From Niebla homalea (Eukaryota > Ascomycota > Lecanoromycetes > Lecanorales > Ramalinaceae), in the NCBI GenBank assembly GCA_019925105.1, contig JAHGAU010000015.1:1054001-1118000 (forward strand): a DNA stretch of 64,000 nt, written 5' to 3'. Below, piece after piece: positions 12,462-24,960 of the stretch. The notes beneath the pieces are model-generated. The model searched no databases. It saw only the letters and a list, made by a program, of their open reading frames with translations, and was not told the origin of the DNA. Positions within the stretch are counted from its first letter, which is position 1. Every line of letters begins with the position of its first letter. Position numbers and translations under genes: made by a program.

Positions 12462-13275
12462 ATATATAAATTTTATTTTTAACCTTAAATATTAAGAAAT
12501 ATTATATAGCCGTTTCTTATTTTATATTATTTAAATTAATCGTTTTTATTACCGTTTCCGTATCTTTTTAAGTTACCTCGTAAAATATTTACGTTCTTAA
12601 CGAGGATAATATTAAAGTAAGACCGTAAGAAAAAAGCTTTTTACTTTTTATACTTATTATATTATATATACAACTTTTTATTTTTTACTTTTAATTTTCC
12701 GTTTTTTTATAAACCTTTCTTTTAATTTATTACTTTATAAATGCCTTTCGATTCCCTATTTTAATAAGTAAACCTTTATAACGGAACTTAATTAAAAGTT
12801 TTATTAATCGGGATTTATTATAAATAAAAGAATTAAGGGTATTAACGATATATTCTTATTAATATTATTTAATATTAAGGGCGTTATATTAAAGTTTATA
12901 TTTTAAGGGTATTTATAATAATATAGTATCGTTTCGTTATCGGTATTAATTATATTATTACTATTATTATTATTTAATACTTTAATTACGACTTTAAGAT
13001 ATAAAATCCTTAATAAATTTTTATATATTTTTTAATAACGGGTTAAATTAAAGTAATTAAAGAATTAACGATTATATTTATAAATATAATAATTTATAAT
13101 ATATACCTTTAATGAAAACGCGTTTAAGTTTAATAAGTAACAATATATAATAATAATTAATAATATTAATAATATAATATAAACGCGTTTCTTAATAAAT
13201 AAGTTAATTTCTTAAGTTAATTTAAGTTAAATTATTAAAGTTATCCGGTAATCGGATAAATTCCGTATTATAAAA

Positions 13276-13297
13276 TTGATTGATTGATTGATTGATT
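13276..13297 (-). repeat. (TTGA)n LINE 3' tail
   Basis: Five TTGA units ending the minus-strand LINE. They directly follow, and overlap by two bases, the left 13-bp target duplicate (13265-13277). Confidence 0.88.
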
Positions 13298-13399
13298 TAT
13301 ATTACGGGTCTAGCTAAGCTAATTCCGGCGTTCCTTAATACGCGGCCTTTTGGCCTTACTGGTAACCGTAAAAACCTGATACTTATAACGTTAAGGCAA

Positions 13400-16300
13400 A
13401 AACTGGCGTCTACCAGGCCTTTACCCTTTATTCTTTAAGGTAAAGGATATTAATAACCGTTTAAAGAATAACAATCTATTTATATATTTCTTATGTTTTA
13501 ACTCCCCCAAGAAAATCCGTAATATTACGACCGTATCTTTATAGGGGTTATTTTTAAACTCGTTACTCTTCTGCTTTTTTATATATTTATATTACTTTAA
13601 TCTTATATAATACCTTTAAATATTTTTATTAATACTTACGTACTTAATATATATTTTTTTTATATTATTATCGCCGTTAATTCCTTTAAAAACCTTTAAT
13701 AAGCGTCTATTATTATATCCTTACGGTTATAAAAAATATTTTCCGGTTTATATAATTAATATAACCGGTTTCCGTTCCTCCTTTTTTTCCTTAACCGATA
13801 ACGGGCCTTTCCCGTAAGATCTTTAATAACTTCGTTTATCTTTATAATAAGGTTAAATTATAATAATAATCCGGTAAATATTATAGCCTTAACGGCTACT
13901 TAAATACCCCGCTTTATAAATAATATTTAACGGTAATTATAAGTATTAGTTTTTACGATAAGTTTTAATTTAATTTCCGTAAATAAGGGATAAGAAATAA
14001 AAACGTATACGGTATCTTATTTCCTTTATTTATATTTATATCCGGCATTTATTTAACCCTTAATATATATAATAAATAAGAAGTAAGTTAAACCGTTTTT
14101 ATCCGTCCGGAGTTAAATCGTTAATATATTATTATTTTTCCTTATAATATTATAGCGGTAAAGATATTTATTAATAATCTTTTTATTATTAAGGATTAAA
14201 TAATAACGATTTTAAGGTATAAAGTCCCTATATTTCCGTTAGCGCTTAATCCATTTTATCGTAATCCATAAAATAATCGCTATAGCCTTTACTCTTTAAA
14301 TCTTTTTAGTTTTGGTTTTTCTTACGCCTGGCGGGAGTTTATACCCGCTTAAATTAATTTCTAAGATATTAGTAAAATTAATTTCTTTCTCCGTTTATTT
14401 TTACTTTATCTTAATAAAAGGGGAGATAAATATCTTTAATCTACTCTTTTTAACTTTAAGCTTATTAAGATTCTGGCGGATCCACCCGTTTCTTATTATC
14501 GTAATTAAGTATATATATTTCTTTAATTTTACTTAAGTAAATATTTAATTTAATAAAACCTTAATTAACGGTATAAAAACCTTAAATTTTAATACCGGGA
14601 TAAAGGTTACTTTATAAATACCGTTAATTATTCTTAAATATCGATTCTGGACTTTCTATAATATTTAGATAAGCTTTTTCTTATATCCCGGAGTATCCTT
14701 AAGTATATATTAAATAACTATAGCGTATATTATAGTTAACTTTATTATAATTTAATAAATAATCCGGGTTTTTTATAACGTAACTTTTTATATTAATACG
14801 GTAAGATAAATAAAACTTTTTTCTTATAAAGTTATCTTCTTTTAAACCTTTCTTATATAATCCTTTTAATCGAGCTTCTTATCTACTTAAAGATTAAGGA
14901 CTTTAATACTGGTATCCGGTTTTATCGTAATTTTACTTAAGTTTACTATAATTATTATATTATATAATTTTAAGCTCTTAATTATATGGATAAGTTCGTA
15001 CTTATGCGGTATAAATTAAACCCCGTAAATTCTCGCTTATTAAAGATAAACTTTATAAGCCTATTTTAGTTTTAAATAATTCATACGCGTAAAAATGCTA
15101 TAAACTAAGAAATAAATATTATTAATAAATTTTTTAATTTGAATTTTCTATTTTAATTTAATAAGCTCTTTAATTAATAAACCGTTAAAGAATAAGAATA
15201 ATATAAAAGAAATAAGTAATCCTTAAGGAATCCCTATTATAATGGGCTTTATTAAGCTTATCTTTTATCTTAAGTTAATCAAAATAATTTAATCGCTTAA
15301 AAAATTCTTTATTTACTTAATTAAAAAGGGTAATATCCTTTTTTTCTTTAAGTTATATAATAACCTTTAATAATTTATTTTATTAAAGGTACTTATAATA
15401 TTAAAAGAAAGAAGATTTATAATATATTTCTTCCTATAACCTTATATTATATATACGCTATCGATTAATCTTTTAAGGGCTATTTTTATTAACCGATTTC
15501 TTTTTATTCCTATTTATTAATTGGGGAGAAGTCCGTAATTCTCTATATAATTATTAAAGATCTTTATTATTATTATTTTTAAGGCTTTCCTTAACGTATA
15601 TAAAAGTATAATAAATCTATAAGATTTTATTTTAGAGTAATCCGGCTTAATAAGCTTCTTAAGGATAATCGTTTTTATTTTTTTAAACTTATACGGGTAA
15701 TAATTAACGTTAAAATATATTTAAAAAAGGTAAATAAAGACCTTTTTAAAAGGCAAAGTTATTATTATTAAGAATCTATTAAAAATCCTATTTAATTTTA
15801 AGGCTTTATCCTTCTTTAATCTATTAATTGCCTTAATTATTATATCTTATATTATTACCTTATTTATTAATACGGGGTTAAGATATAAAGCGTTATTAAT
15901 ATCGTTTAAATTAACTTTTAACGGAAAGGGGAAAAATGCTCCTTTAAGGACCTTAATTTTATTATTAAAGGTATTAATTAATATATTATCGGGTTTTTTA
16001 AGGGGCGGGAATTTAAAAATAAACTTTAATTTCTTATTTTATTCTTTATTATACTTTATTAACTTTTAAATACTATGAAATAAAACCGTTAAGTTATATA
16101 CCGTAAATTAAAAGTATATTTATTTAACTTTTTTAATAGTTTTTTCCTTTTTTTTTTAAGTAACCCTTAATTAATTAAGTGTTTTTTAATTCTTATACTT
16201 AAAAATTTATTTAATTAATCTTTTCGCCTTTATAATCGCGGTTATATATCCTTTATTTTAATAAATTTTAACTCTTTAAGAGGGTTTCGTTATTAAAATA

Positions 16301-17300
16301 ATTTTATTAATTACTTTATTTAATACCTTTATTATTTACTTTATAAAGAAATCGATCCGGTCTTTATTATTTAATTAAGAAAGGTCCGTAAATTATATTA
16401 TTATCTCCCCCGTTTTTATATAAACCTTTATTTCCTTAACCGTTTTTTACGCTTTCCTTATTGGTAATAATATAAATATATTAACGGTTTAATTTAAGGT
16501 TATTTATATCGGTATATAATTTAAGTTATATTTTAAGTCTTTTTATAGCCTATATATTATAATTATACCGGTAACCTTTTCCGTATTAAAAATTAAATTA
16601 ATTATTATTTTAAATTTATAACTTTTTTACGTAATAATCCCTTATAATATTAATAATAAAAAATTAATTTAAGCGGTAATTAATAATAAGTTATCCGATT
16701 TAACGTAATTTATTATACGTTTTTCTTTATTCTATATATAATAATATAAATTAAAATCTTTAAGTAATATATATTCACTTAAAGTAATTAAAACCTCTTT
16801 AAATAACGGTATTATAAAAGGTCCTTCCTTATTAACCGGCGGTAGGTTATATACGTTATAAATATTAAGGTCGCCTTTTAAATCCCCTTTTTTTATAATA
16901 TGGAATATATAAAGGTTTTTATTATAATAAGTAATATCTTAATTATTTACGTTAAACTATTTATTTATAAAGAAGTATATTTTAATCATTTTATCCCCTT
17001 TAAAGGTTAAGTAAAATTTTTCCCTTAAATTAATAAATAAATATATATATAGGTTATACGGTAATTCCTATATTATTATAACGTTAATGTCCTTAACTTC
17101 TTTAAACTTAAATATTAATATTACGGTTTTAATTCCCTCGTTACGGACGTTATATTATATTACTTTTAAAAACGTTAATATATTATATATTAATCTTTAT
17201 AAAAACTTTTTCTTTTATATTTATTTAAGTTACGGACTTCTTATTAAAGTTAAACGTTTTTTAACTTAATATTTTTTTAATTATTATTAAAGACGTAAAA
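13400..17300 (-). pseudogene. LINE ORF2 remnant (endonuclease/reverse transcriptase)
   Basis: The minus-strand reading around 16050-15785 gives a clear LINE ORF2 pattern. A K-x-x-x-L-K-x-A-F-F-P-F-P-x-x-V-N-L-N-D-I block matches the F-F-P-P-P-P-x-x-D-L-x-D-I stretch that precedes the RT of fungal LINEs. It is followed by A-I-x-R-L-K-K-D-K-A and, where A-P-G-P-D-G-I-P-N is expected, a version altered only by transitions. Stops fall at expected Gln/Trp codons. The endonuclease (towards 17300) and the C-terminal zinc-knuckle region (towards 13400) are assumed from family layout; I did not identify their residues. End points are approximate. Confidence 0.75.
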
Positions 17301-17399
17301 CGGCCGGTTTTTAAGGTTAAGATTATAAAAAACTTTTTTTCTTTACCGCCGTTTACCTTTTATTATTTAATTAATTAAGCTCGTATTTTAAGGCTGCCT

Positions 17400-19080
17400 T
17401 TAATTAATTTATTAAATTAATCTTATATATATTATACTATTGGATTTTCGTGGTTATCCGGGTTTCCTTACGTTTGGTTTCTTTAACTTTTATTATATAT
17501 TTAGAATCTTATATTGGGTATCCTTCCTTATTATATATAACGTATTTAAATGTATCCTTTATAAGTCTTTTAACTATTAACTTTATATACTTATAAGTAT
17601 TATAGCCCTTAACGTAAATTGTATATTTTATAATATTAAGGTATTTTATAATAATATATTTATAACCTTAATACTTAAAATATTAATAAATATTAATTAT
17701 TTTATCTTATAATTAAGTTATCTTAAAAGATCCCTTTTTAATAATCCTTTTATTTAAAACGTTATTATATATCTTTATTAACGTTACGTTTAATATAACG
17801 GTAAAGTATTTTTTTATGCATTTTAAGGAGTTAAGTCTTTTCGTTACCGACGGAAGCCTATAATTAATAATTTTAAGCCCTAAATAAAAAACTATATTCT
17901 TTTTTTCTATATTCCTTAATATAATTTCTCTTTTAACTTCCTTAAAACGTAATAAATATATCTTATTTATTATAACGGTAAATAATTACCTTAAAATTTT
18001 AACCGACTTATATTCTCCCTTATTAACTTAAATTTTAAACCTCTTTAAGTTTTCTTTTATTTTTAAAGACGTTATATTAAGGAAAATATCCTTACTTTAT
18101 AGCTTATATACCATAATAATTTATTTTATTAATAATTCCGTTATTATTTTAAAAGTTTTTATTAATTATAATGGGTTTATTTTTACCGTTATATTCCTTT
18201 CCTTATTATTAAATAAACGGACCGTTACTATTTTCACCTTCTTTAATACGGCCGTTTTCTCTTCTGTTATCCCCTTATTCTCTGCCGTAGGTATTTCCTT
18301 TATTACTTTTATTGCTTAACTTTTTCTCGTTTAAGGGGCCGCCACCTTTATACCTTTACCTTATATACTTAACCTTAAGTTACCGTCTTTACCTTTTATT
18401 AACGTTTTTACTCCCGCCCCTTAAGAGCCCCATAAGCGTTCCGCCTCCCCTAGCTTTACTTTTACCTTTATATAGAAGTCCTTTACGTTTTTTAATTTAA
18501 TCTATAATATCGGTTAAGTCTTTAATATAATATTTTTTTATTTTACCGTAAGGAGTCCTTTTAAAGTCTTTATTGCCTCCCTTACCGCTTTTTCACCCTC
18601 CTTTACCGGGCAATATATTATTTCCGCTTTTTATTTTTAGTCCTTTAAGGTCCCGTCCTTTTTATTAACTTTATTTCCCTTTTATATACTTTTAATAATA
18701 CTTTTACCGCGGTCTTTCTATTTTTTCCCCCCGCTCATACCCTTCATTATTAATACCGTACCGGCCTTTTTACCCCCTTATTTACTTATTACCTCCGTAT
18801 TATTATTACGTGTTTTACGTGTTTTAATATGTATATTCTATTAACCTTAATTCTTTTATTTATTTTAAGCGTTATCCGGCTTATTATTATTATATTACCC
18901 GTATACATCGCTACCGTTTCTATTAATATAGGTTACTTACCTATTTACTATCTTATTCTTAATTACTATACTACTTTTACTTATCGTACTTAATATACTC
19001 CCCTTATTATTGCTAGAGCTATGCATATACGCATCGTTTTGGATCTCTGGGGTCCCTTTGTTCGTCGCCATCTTCCTCAT
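17400..19080 (-). pseudogene. LINE ORF1 (gag-like) remnant
   Basis: The minus-strand start region is well preserved. ATG codons at 19080-19078 and 19071-19069 lead into M-A-T-N-K-G-T-P-E-I-Q-N-D and a Ser/Asn-rich N-terminus, which stays open to about residue 45 before the first RIP stop. The continuation is Lys/Gly-rich, as expected for a nucleic-acid-binding ORF1 protein. The second ATG is in frame with the first, so either could be the start. I could not place zinc-knuckle residues. Open frames on the opposite strand here (near 17087-17269 and 18312-18500) are antisense shadows. Confidence 0.65.
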
Positions 19081-19105
19081 AAGATTAACTTGGTATTATA
19101 AAATT

Positions 19106-19740
19106 AATAATTAAAATATTTTAATATTAATTAATATAGTCTATAATCGATAAATTTAACGTTTAAGATTTAAGTAAACTATTTATAATAAAATATTTAA
19201 TTAAAATTTAAAGTTTTAAACGTTTAATTATAAAATTAAAATTATTAAAATTTTTTTTTATAAAAATAATTATAAATTTATGAAAATACTTATAAAATAT
19301 ATTAATATTAATTTATCTTTTTTATTTATTAATATTATCTTTTTAAATAATATTATATATAATACTTATTTTTATATAGTTTTATTATATAAACTTCTTA
19401 ATATTTAAAGTAATAATTTCTTTAATTCCTAAATTTAATCCTTACGTAAATATAAATTATAATATTAATAAAGAAAAAGTTTTTAAAAAATAAAGAACGA
19501 TTAAATAAATTATCTTAATATTTCCGATGTATAGTACCGTTATATATAGTAATTTATATAAAGTTTAATATTTATATTTTATTGCTTTTTACTCCGTATT
19601 AATATTTAATATTAATATAAATAAAGATTATATTCTGTATATATTATATTAAATGTAAATAAAAATAATAAGTCCGATTAAGGAAATTTCCGTTTATAGA
19701 AATAAAAACGTATTAAAGTAATATTATAGGGTATCGGTAA
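19106..19740. other. Unassigned AT-rich spacer
   Basis: Right flank of the LINE, once continuous with 13264. I see no gene; homology to the tandem unit that follows becomes visible near 19740. Confidence 0.4.
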
Positions 19741-22700
19741 GGTAATTAAGGAGAAAAAAGTTAAGCCGCCGTTATCTTTATTATTACCGTTAATAATAAA
19801 AAATTATTAAGCGGATTATAATATTAAATAAAGAATAAAAATAAATATAAAATAGGTATTTTCTATATTATAATCGAGTCCGGAGTTAAACCTAACGGAT
19901 AATAATAAGATTTATAATTATATTTTCGTAATATATTTACTTATTAATAATAATAAATATACTTAACGGGTAATAAATATATAAAAAGAATACTATACGT
20001 TAAAAAGGTTAATAAAGTATAAATATATATAATTATATTAATATTATTCCCGGAGGAAATATAACCTTATATAACGGTAAAATAATAGATTAAATATAAA
20101 TTTAAAACTTAAAACGGTTATTTAAAGAAATAAAATTAATAAGCTATTAAATGTATATTATTAACGTTAAAGAAAATAATTTAAATTAAAATATTAAAGT
20201 AAATTTAAGTTATTTGACTTCTTTATTATTTTATTTATTAACGCCTTCTGAAAATTATTTTTATTAAGAATTATTATTTCCGTTTATATTTTATTATCTT
20301 CCGTATATTTAATATAATAAACTTAAATAGTTTTCTTTTAACCTTGGCGTTATATTTTTAAAAACGTTTAATTTATAATTATAAGCTTATTATATAATTT
20401 TATAATAACAATATAATTAATTATTATTAATTATAGACCGTCTGATATTATATTTATAATATTAATTAATACCTTTAATTAATATGGTATACTTATTTTT
20501 ATAATTATATTAAGTATTAATTTTTTTCTTTAAAAACTTATAATTAATTGGCGTTATTAATTTACATTTAAGCTTTACATATAAAGTTATAATATCCGCT
20601 TATATAAAAATTTATATTAAATATATTATAAGTAAGTTAATTAATTAAAGTAAGGAATATAAATATTACGTAATATTTAAAAGAAAAACATTTAAGAAAA
20701 AGGAAAGGTACCGGAATCATTTATTTATTAGACTAAAAAAGCAATAACGACGTATTAAGAAAAAATTAAAACCTTCTTTATTATAAGTATTTCCTTTAAT
20801 ATTTAATTAAGGGCTTTAAATTTTAAAATAAATAAAGTTTTAAAAATAAGCGGTATTAAAGGATATTCCGGTTTTATATAATCTTCCTTATCTTAATATT
20901 CCTTTATAAAGCTAACGGTAAGGAATTTTTTATCGTTAATATTATTAATCATACTTTTAAGTTAATATAATATAAGTAGGGGGATATTATCGTTAATAAA
21001 ACTTATTTTATTATTATTTTAAGGAATTAAGTAACGGAAAATACTTACTTTTTTTCTTTTTATAATATTATTCTTTTAAAATTATTTTTCCCTTAATTTA
21101 AATTACCTTTTAAAGAAATTAAGAAAAAGATATTAACTTTTAAGTACTTATAGGGTAATAAGTATAATAGAATTTTTCCGAATTTTTTATTTTATTTTAT
21201 ACGTTAGATATATTAATATAATAGAAAGTTTATAGTTTATTCTATGATTACTTAAAGGTCCTTTAAATTAAGGGTTCCGATATTATACTTCTTAATATAT
21301 ATTTAAATAACTTAAAACTATTTATCTTTAATAATAAAGTCTTTAAGTTTAATATAATACGTTATTATAAAAAAGGGAATTTTACGGGATAAATTTAAAA
21401 GATAACTTAAAGGTCTTAAGAAATTTATAAGTTTTATATTTAATAACGTACCGGATAAAAAAACCAAATATAAAATACCTTTAACATATTAAACTTATAA
21501 ATTATAAATATAATTAAAAAGTAACGGATCTAAAGACTTTAATTAATAAAATTCGTTAACGATAATCTATATTAATATAAAAGTAAAATTAAAAAAATAT
21601 TACGGTTTCTAATAATATTTCACTTAATACATTAACGGATAATAAATAAATCTTATCGTTATAAGTTTAAAGACTTTATTAATATAGCTCTTTTTAATCG
21701 TTAAAATTACTATTCTCTTTTGGCTTTTTTTAATAATAACGTTTTACTTATATAAGTTAATTAATTTTAAGTAAAAAAGGCTATAATTTAATTAAATCGT
21801 TTAAATAATTATAACGTAGAAAAGCCTTTATATCTTTTATTAATAGGTACTTAAATTTATAATTATTATACGTAATAATAAAGTGTATATTTAAACTTAC
21901 GATTTTATTATAAAACTTATATTATATCGTAATCTATATATTAAGTAAGTTCTTAAGGATAAAAATTAACTTTAATTTACCTTAAATATTAATATTAAAC
22001 GTCTCTGAATCGGGATTATATAAATATTAAAAAAATAAATTAAATTTATAATAAGTGCCTTATCCGTTAATTACGTTTTTATTTTAATCGGGATAATCTT
22101 TAATATATTATTACGCCCGATATAATTATCTTTTAAGTATAAATAATAATAAGGCCTTTAATAATTTAAATAAAACTTAAGTTAACGTAAGTTTAAGTTT
22201 AATTTAAATATAATTTAACTTTTTAAGGCCTATAATATTAATAAGGATACCGCTATTCATTTTATTTATATTTTTATTAGTATTTCCTTTAACGCGTTTA
22301 TAAAATTAATAAATAATATATAATTAATATTAATTTAAAGTTAATATAAAACCGGGGAAATAAAATATTATTTTATTTATAAGTTATTACGGATTAAGCT
22401 TAAACATAAAATAATAACGTTTTTATATATTAAAGTCGGTTATTTATTTTAACTTAAAAGATTTTATTATTAATATTACGTTATAAACGGAAAGGAAAAA
22501 TATTAATTATTATAAATGTTTTTATATAAAATAAGTATTTATATATTAATTTATACTTAAGGCTTAATAAAGTAATTAATATTAAGATTTAAATTTAACG
22601 TAATAATATTAATAACTTTAAGATTCTTATCTTTAAATAAATCGGATAATATATAAATCGGATTAAGAATATAAAAAGGTAATTAAGAGGTCGGACGGTA

Positions 22701-22879
22701 AGAAAAACTATTATAAGGGAGTTAAGGTATATATGCTTTAATTAACGGTAAACGGAATCTTTATTATTACTTATTTTATACGATAACCGGCGGTCTTAAA
22801 TTAAGTTCCCGTAAAAAACGACTTAAAGTTACTTTTAATTAATATTAGGTTCTTTAAACTGGATTAAAGTATTAAATAA

Positions 22880-24960
22880 GTTATTTAAAGATAATTTTTA
22901 ATAACAATATTAAATAACTTTTCAATAACGATATTAAATAATTAAGTATTAATTATTAATTAATTATTAATAAAATACTTAAGTTAATTAAGGATTTAAT
23001 AAAGGATAACTTATTTAAGATATAAAAGATAAAAACGTATTAATAATATTTATGAAATTAAATACGTAAATAATTATATAGATATATATCGTTAATAATT
23101 GGTATAAAAGTTTAATCGCTATTAACTATTATAAGTTTCTTCTTTTTATTATCGGTTAAATAATATAGTATAAATACTTTTATAAGCGATTTTAAGCTTA
23201 AGTTATTTTCCGAAAATACGTTAGAATAATAATTATCCTTATAACTCAGAAAAAGCTTAAATATTTTATATTATATTTATTTAATATTAAAATTAACTTT
23301 ATAAAGCTTAATAATATAAAAAAATATATCTTTAATTATAAATATAAAGTTAAAACGTAACGGTAAAGGGAGTAATAAAAGGTTAGGTATTAATATAAAT
23401 ATTAATATTTACGGTTCATGATAAATAATAAAAAAAAAAGGGAAAAAGGCGTTTTTAAGGGGTAAGAAAGTTTATTTTTAATAGGCGCTAATTCAATTTA
23501 ATAAATTATATAAGTCCAATAATAATATTATCGTTTTAAACTTTAATTAAAATTTATAAGAATATTGTTTAATATTTTATTTATAATTTTTATTAAATTT
23601 AATAATTAATTTAAAGATTATCCTTAAGTTTTTCATATTATTGCGTAATAATTTAAAGAATTTAACGTAATTAACGTTTATAACGTTTTAATCTACGTCG
23701 GTAACGTAAAAATTACTTTTAAAATTAATTTTCATTTAATTTAACGGTTTCCGCGTATAATTAATTATTATAATAATAAATAATACGTTTTAAATATATA
23801 GAAACGATTAAAAAAATTATAAAGAGAAATAAGTTAAAATTAATAAGAAAAATATAAAATATAATTTTAATTAACAATTTAATATTATAATTAATAAATA
23901 ATATTATTATAAAGATTTATTTATGAATTTAAACTTTAAAAGGTTATAAATCTTAAAATAACGTAACCTATAAGGGTTTACGATATTCTCTTAACGTTAA
24001 TAAGATAATTATTATATAATTCTTTTATTATTTATTTTGTTAATATAATACCGTAAGTATAAGTTATAAATATTTAAAGATATAAATAATAAAGAGATAA
24101 AAAAATAAAAAGGAAAAAAGAAAAAATAAATAATAAGATTATAGAAAATATAAATTTAACTTAAATATTAACCCGAACTTTATATTAAGATAGAATTAAA
24201 TTTACTTATTATTATTAATTAATAAGGATTTAATATAGGTAAGGATTAAACCGAATAAACGTTAATACTTAAAAAAGTAATCGCAAAATTTAAAAGCGTT
24301 TTATAATAATAAGGTTAATCCAAAATTAAATACTATTATATAATACGATTATTAAGTACCGGAGAAGGGAATCTAATATTAAGATAATATATAAATAATA
24401 GGATAAAAGGCTAATACGTATAAATATATGAAAAATAATATAATTATAAACGTTATTAAATAATACTTTATATTATAAATCCGTTTAATTAAAAGGTTTT
24501 TAAGCTTAAGGAATTATATTTTATTTTAGTCCTTTATATATAATTTTCTCTATATATATTACCTATATTCTTATTATATTCCCTTTAATAGCTATAAACG
24601 ATAAAATATAACGTGCTAAATCGATAATTTAACTAAAGTATACGGGAGGTTAATATATTAAGATAATAGCTTAAACGAGGTCCGTTAATATAGGATTTTT
24701 TATAAGTTATATAATATAGTGTTAATTGGCTTTTTAATACCTATAAAGAGGGGGTTTCGCGAAAAATATAAAGGAACGGATATTAAAATCCGGTAAAAAT
24801 AAATAAAAAAAAGAACAGTATACGAAAACGGGACTTATTTAGAATACTTAAATAATAAGGTTAAGAATTAAGGGTAGTTAATAAATAAATATTAAAATAT
24901 AAGGAGTATTACCCAGTTTAATCGTAAAAAAAAAGAAATAGGATTTATTATATAATATAT
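22880..24960 (+). pseudogene. Unrecognised broken protein gene in tandem unit copy 1
   Basis: I do not recognise the family. Plus-strand reading with TAA/TAG taken as decayed Gln gives several protein-like stretches that match copy 2. One, around 23130-23400, has S-V-K-Q-x-x-I-N-x-F-I, K-S-L-N-I-x-Y-Y-I-Y-L-I and G-I-N-I-N-I. Another, around 24520-24930, has D-N-L-T-K-V-Y-G-R-L-I-Y-Q-D-N-S, then K-R-G-F-R-E-K-Y-K-G-T-D-I-K-I-R and a Glu/Lys-rich end. Agreement between two independently mutated copies is the evidence that this was coding. Frame changes between stretches could be introns or indels. A transposon protein is possible but unproven. Confidence 0.5.
22891..22945 (+). repeat. 24-bp minisatellite, about 2 units
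   Basis: Two units of the AATAATTCTTTAATAACGATATTA type. The equivalent array in the second tandem copy has five units. Confidence 0.75.

Larger units (their letters stand above)
7805..13264. other. Unassigned RIP-degraded DNA
   Basis: Low-GC sequence that was continuous with 927-1198 before Copia A arrived and with 19106 onward before the LINE arrived. I recognise no family. One stretch that looks protein-like is on the minus strand around 12040-11855: a broken frame with a K-M-D-S-I-Y-K-I-F-K start and an aromatic-rich continuation. I cannot name it. Two GC-rich islands sit inside, at 8486-8566 and 12287-12461. It is probably an older decayed mobile element or duplicated gene, since RIP needs a repeated copy. 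Confidence 0.4.
13278..19092 (-). mobile_element. Full-length LINE (Tad1/I-like), RIP-inactivated
   Basis: A 5.8-kb non-LTR retrotransposon on the minus strand. It is flanked by identical 13-bp duplications GTATTATAAAATT (13265-13277 and 19093-19105), typical of target-primed reverse transcription. The 3' end is a TTGA/AATC tetranucleotide tail, not poly(A). The 5' end begins CCAAGTTAATCTTATGAGGA on the minus strand and enters an ORF1 start at once. Two reading regions in series (ORF1, then ORF2) give the usual LINE order. The outer 900 bp of the 3' end has a copy at 1-926. Clade assignment to the fungal Tad1/I type is inferred from size and the ORF2 signature. Confidence 0.88.

Noticed and set aside
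1..14220. One giant foldback element with ~900-bp inverted ends
   Set aside because: The right arm is part of a 5.8-kb LINE with its own 13-bp target duplicates and the arms end in LINE-type tetranucleotide tails. Two independent LINE insertions explain it.
14312..18500. Plus-strand open frames at 14312-14536, 17087-17269 and 18312-18500
   Set aside because: They are antisense to the LINE, whose coding sense is the minus strand as shown by the ORF2 signature around 15785-16050.
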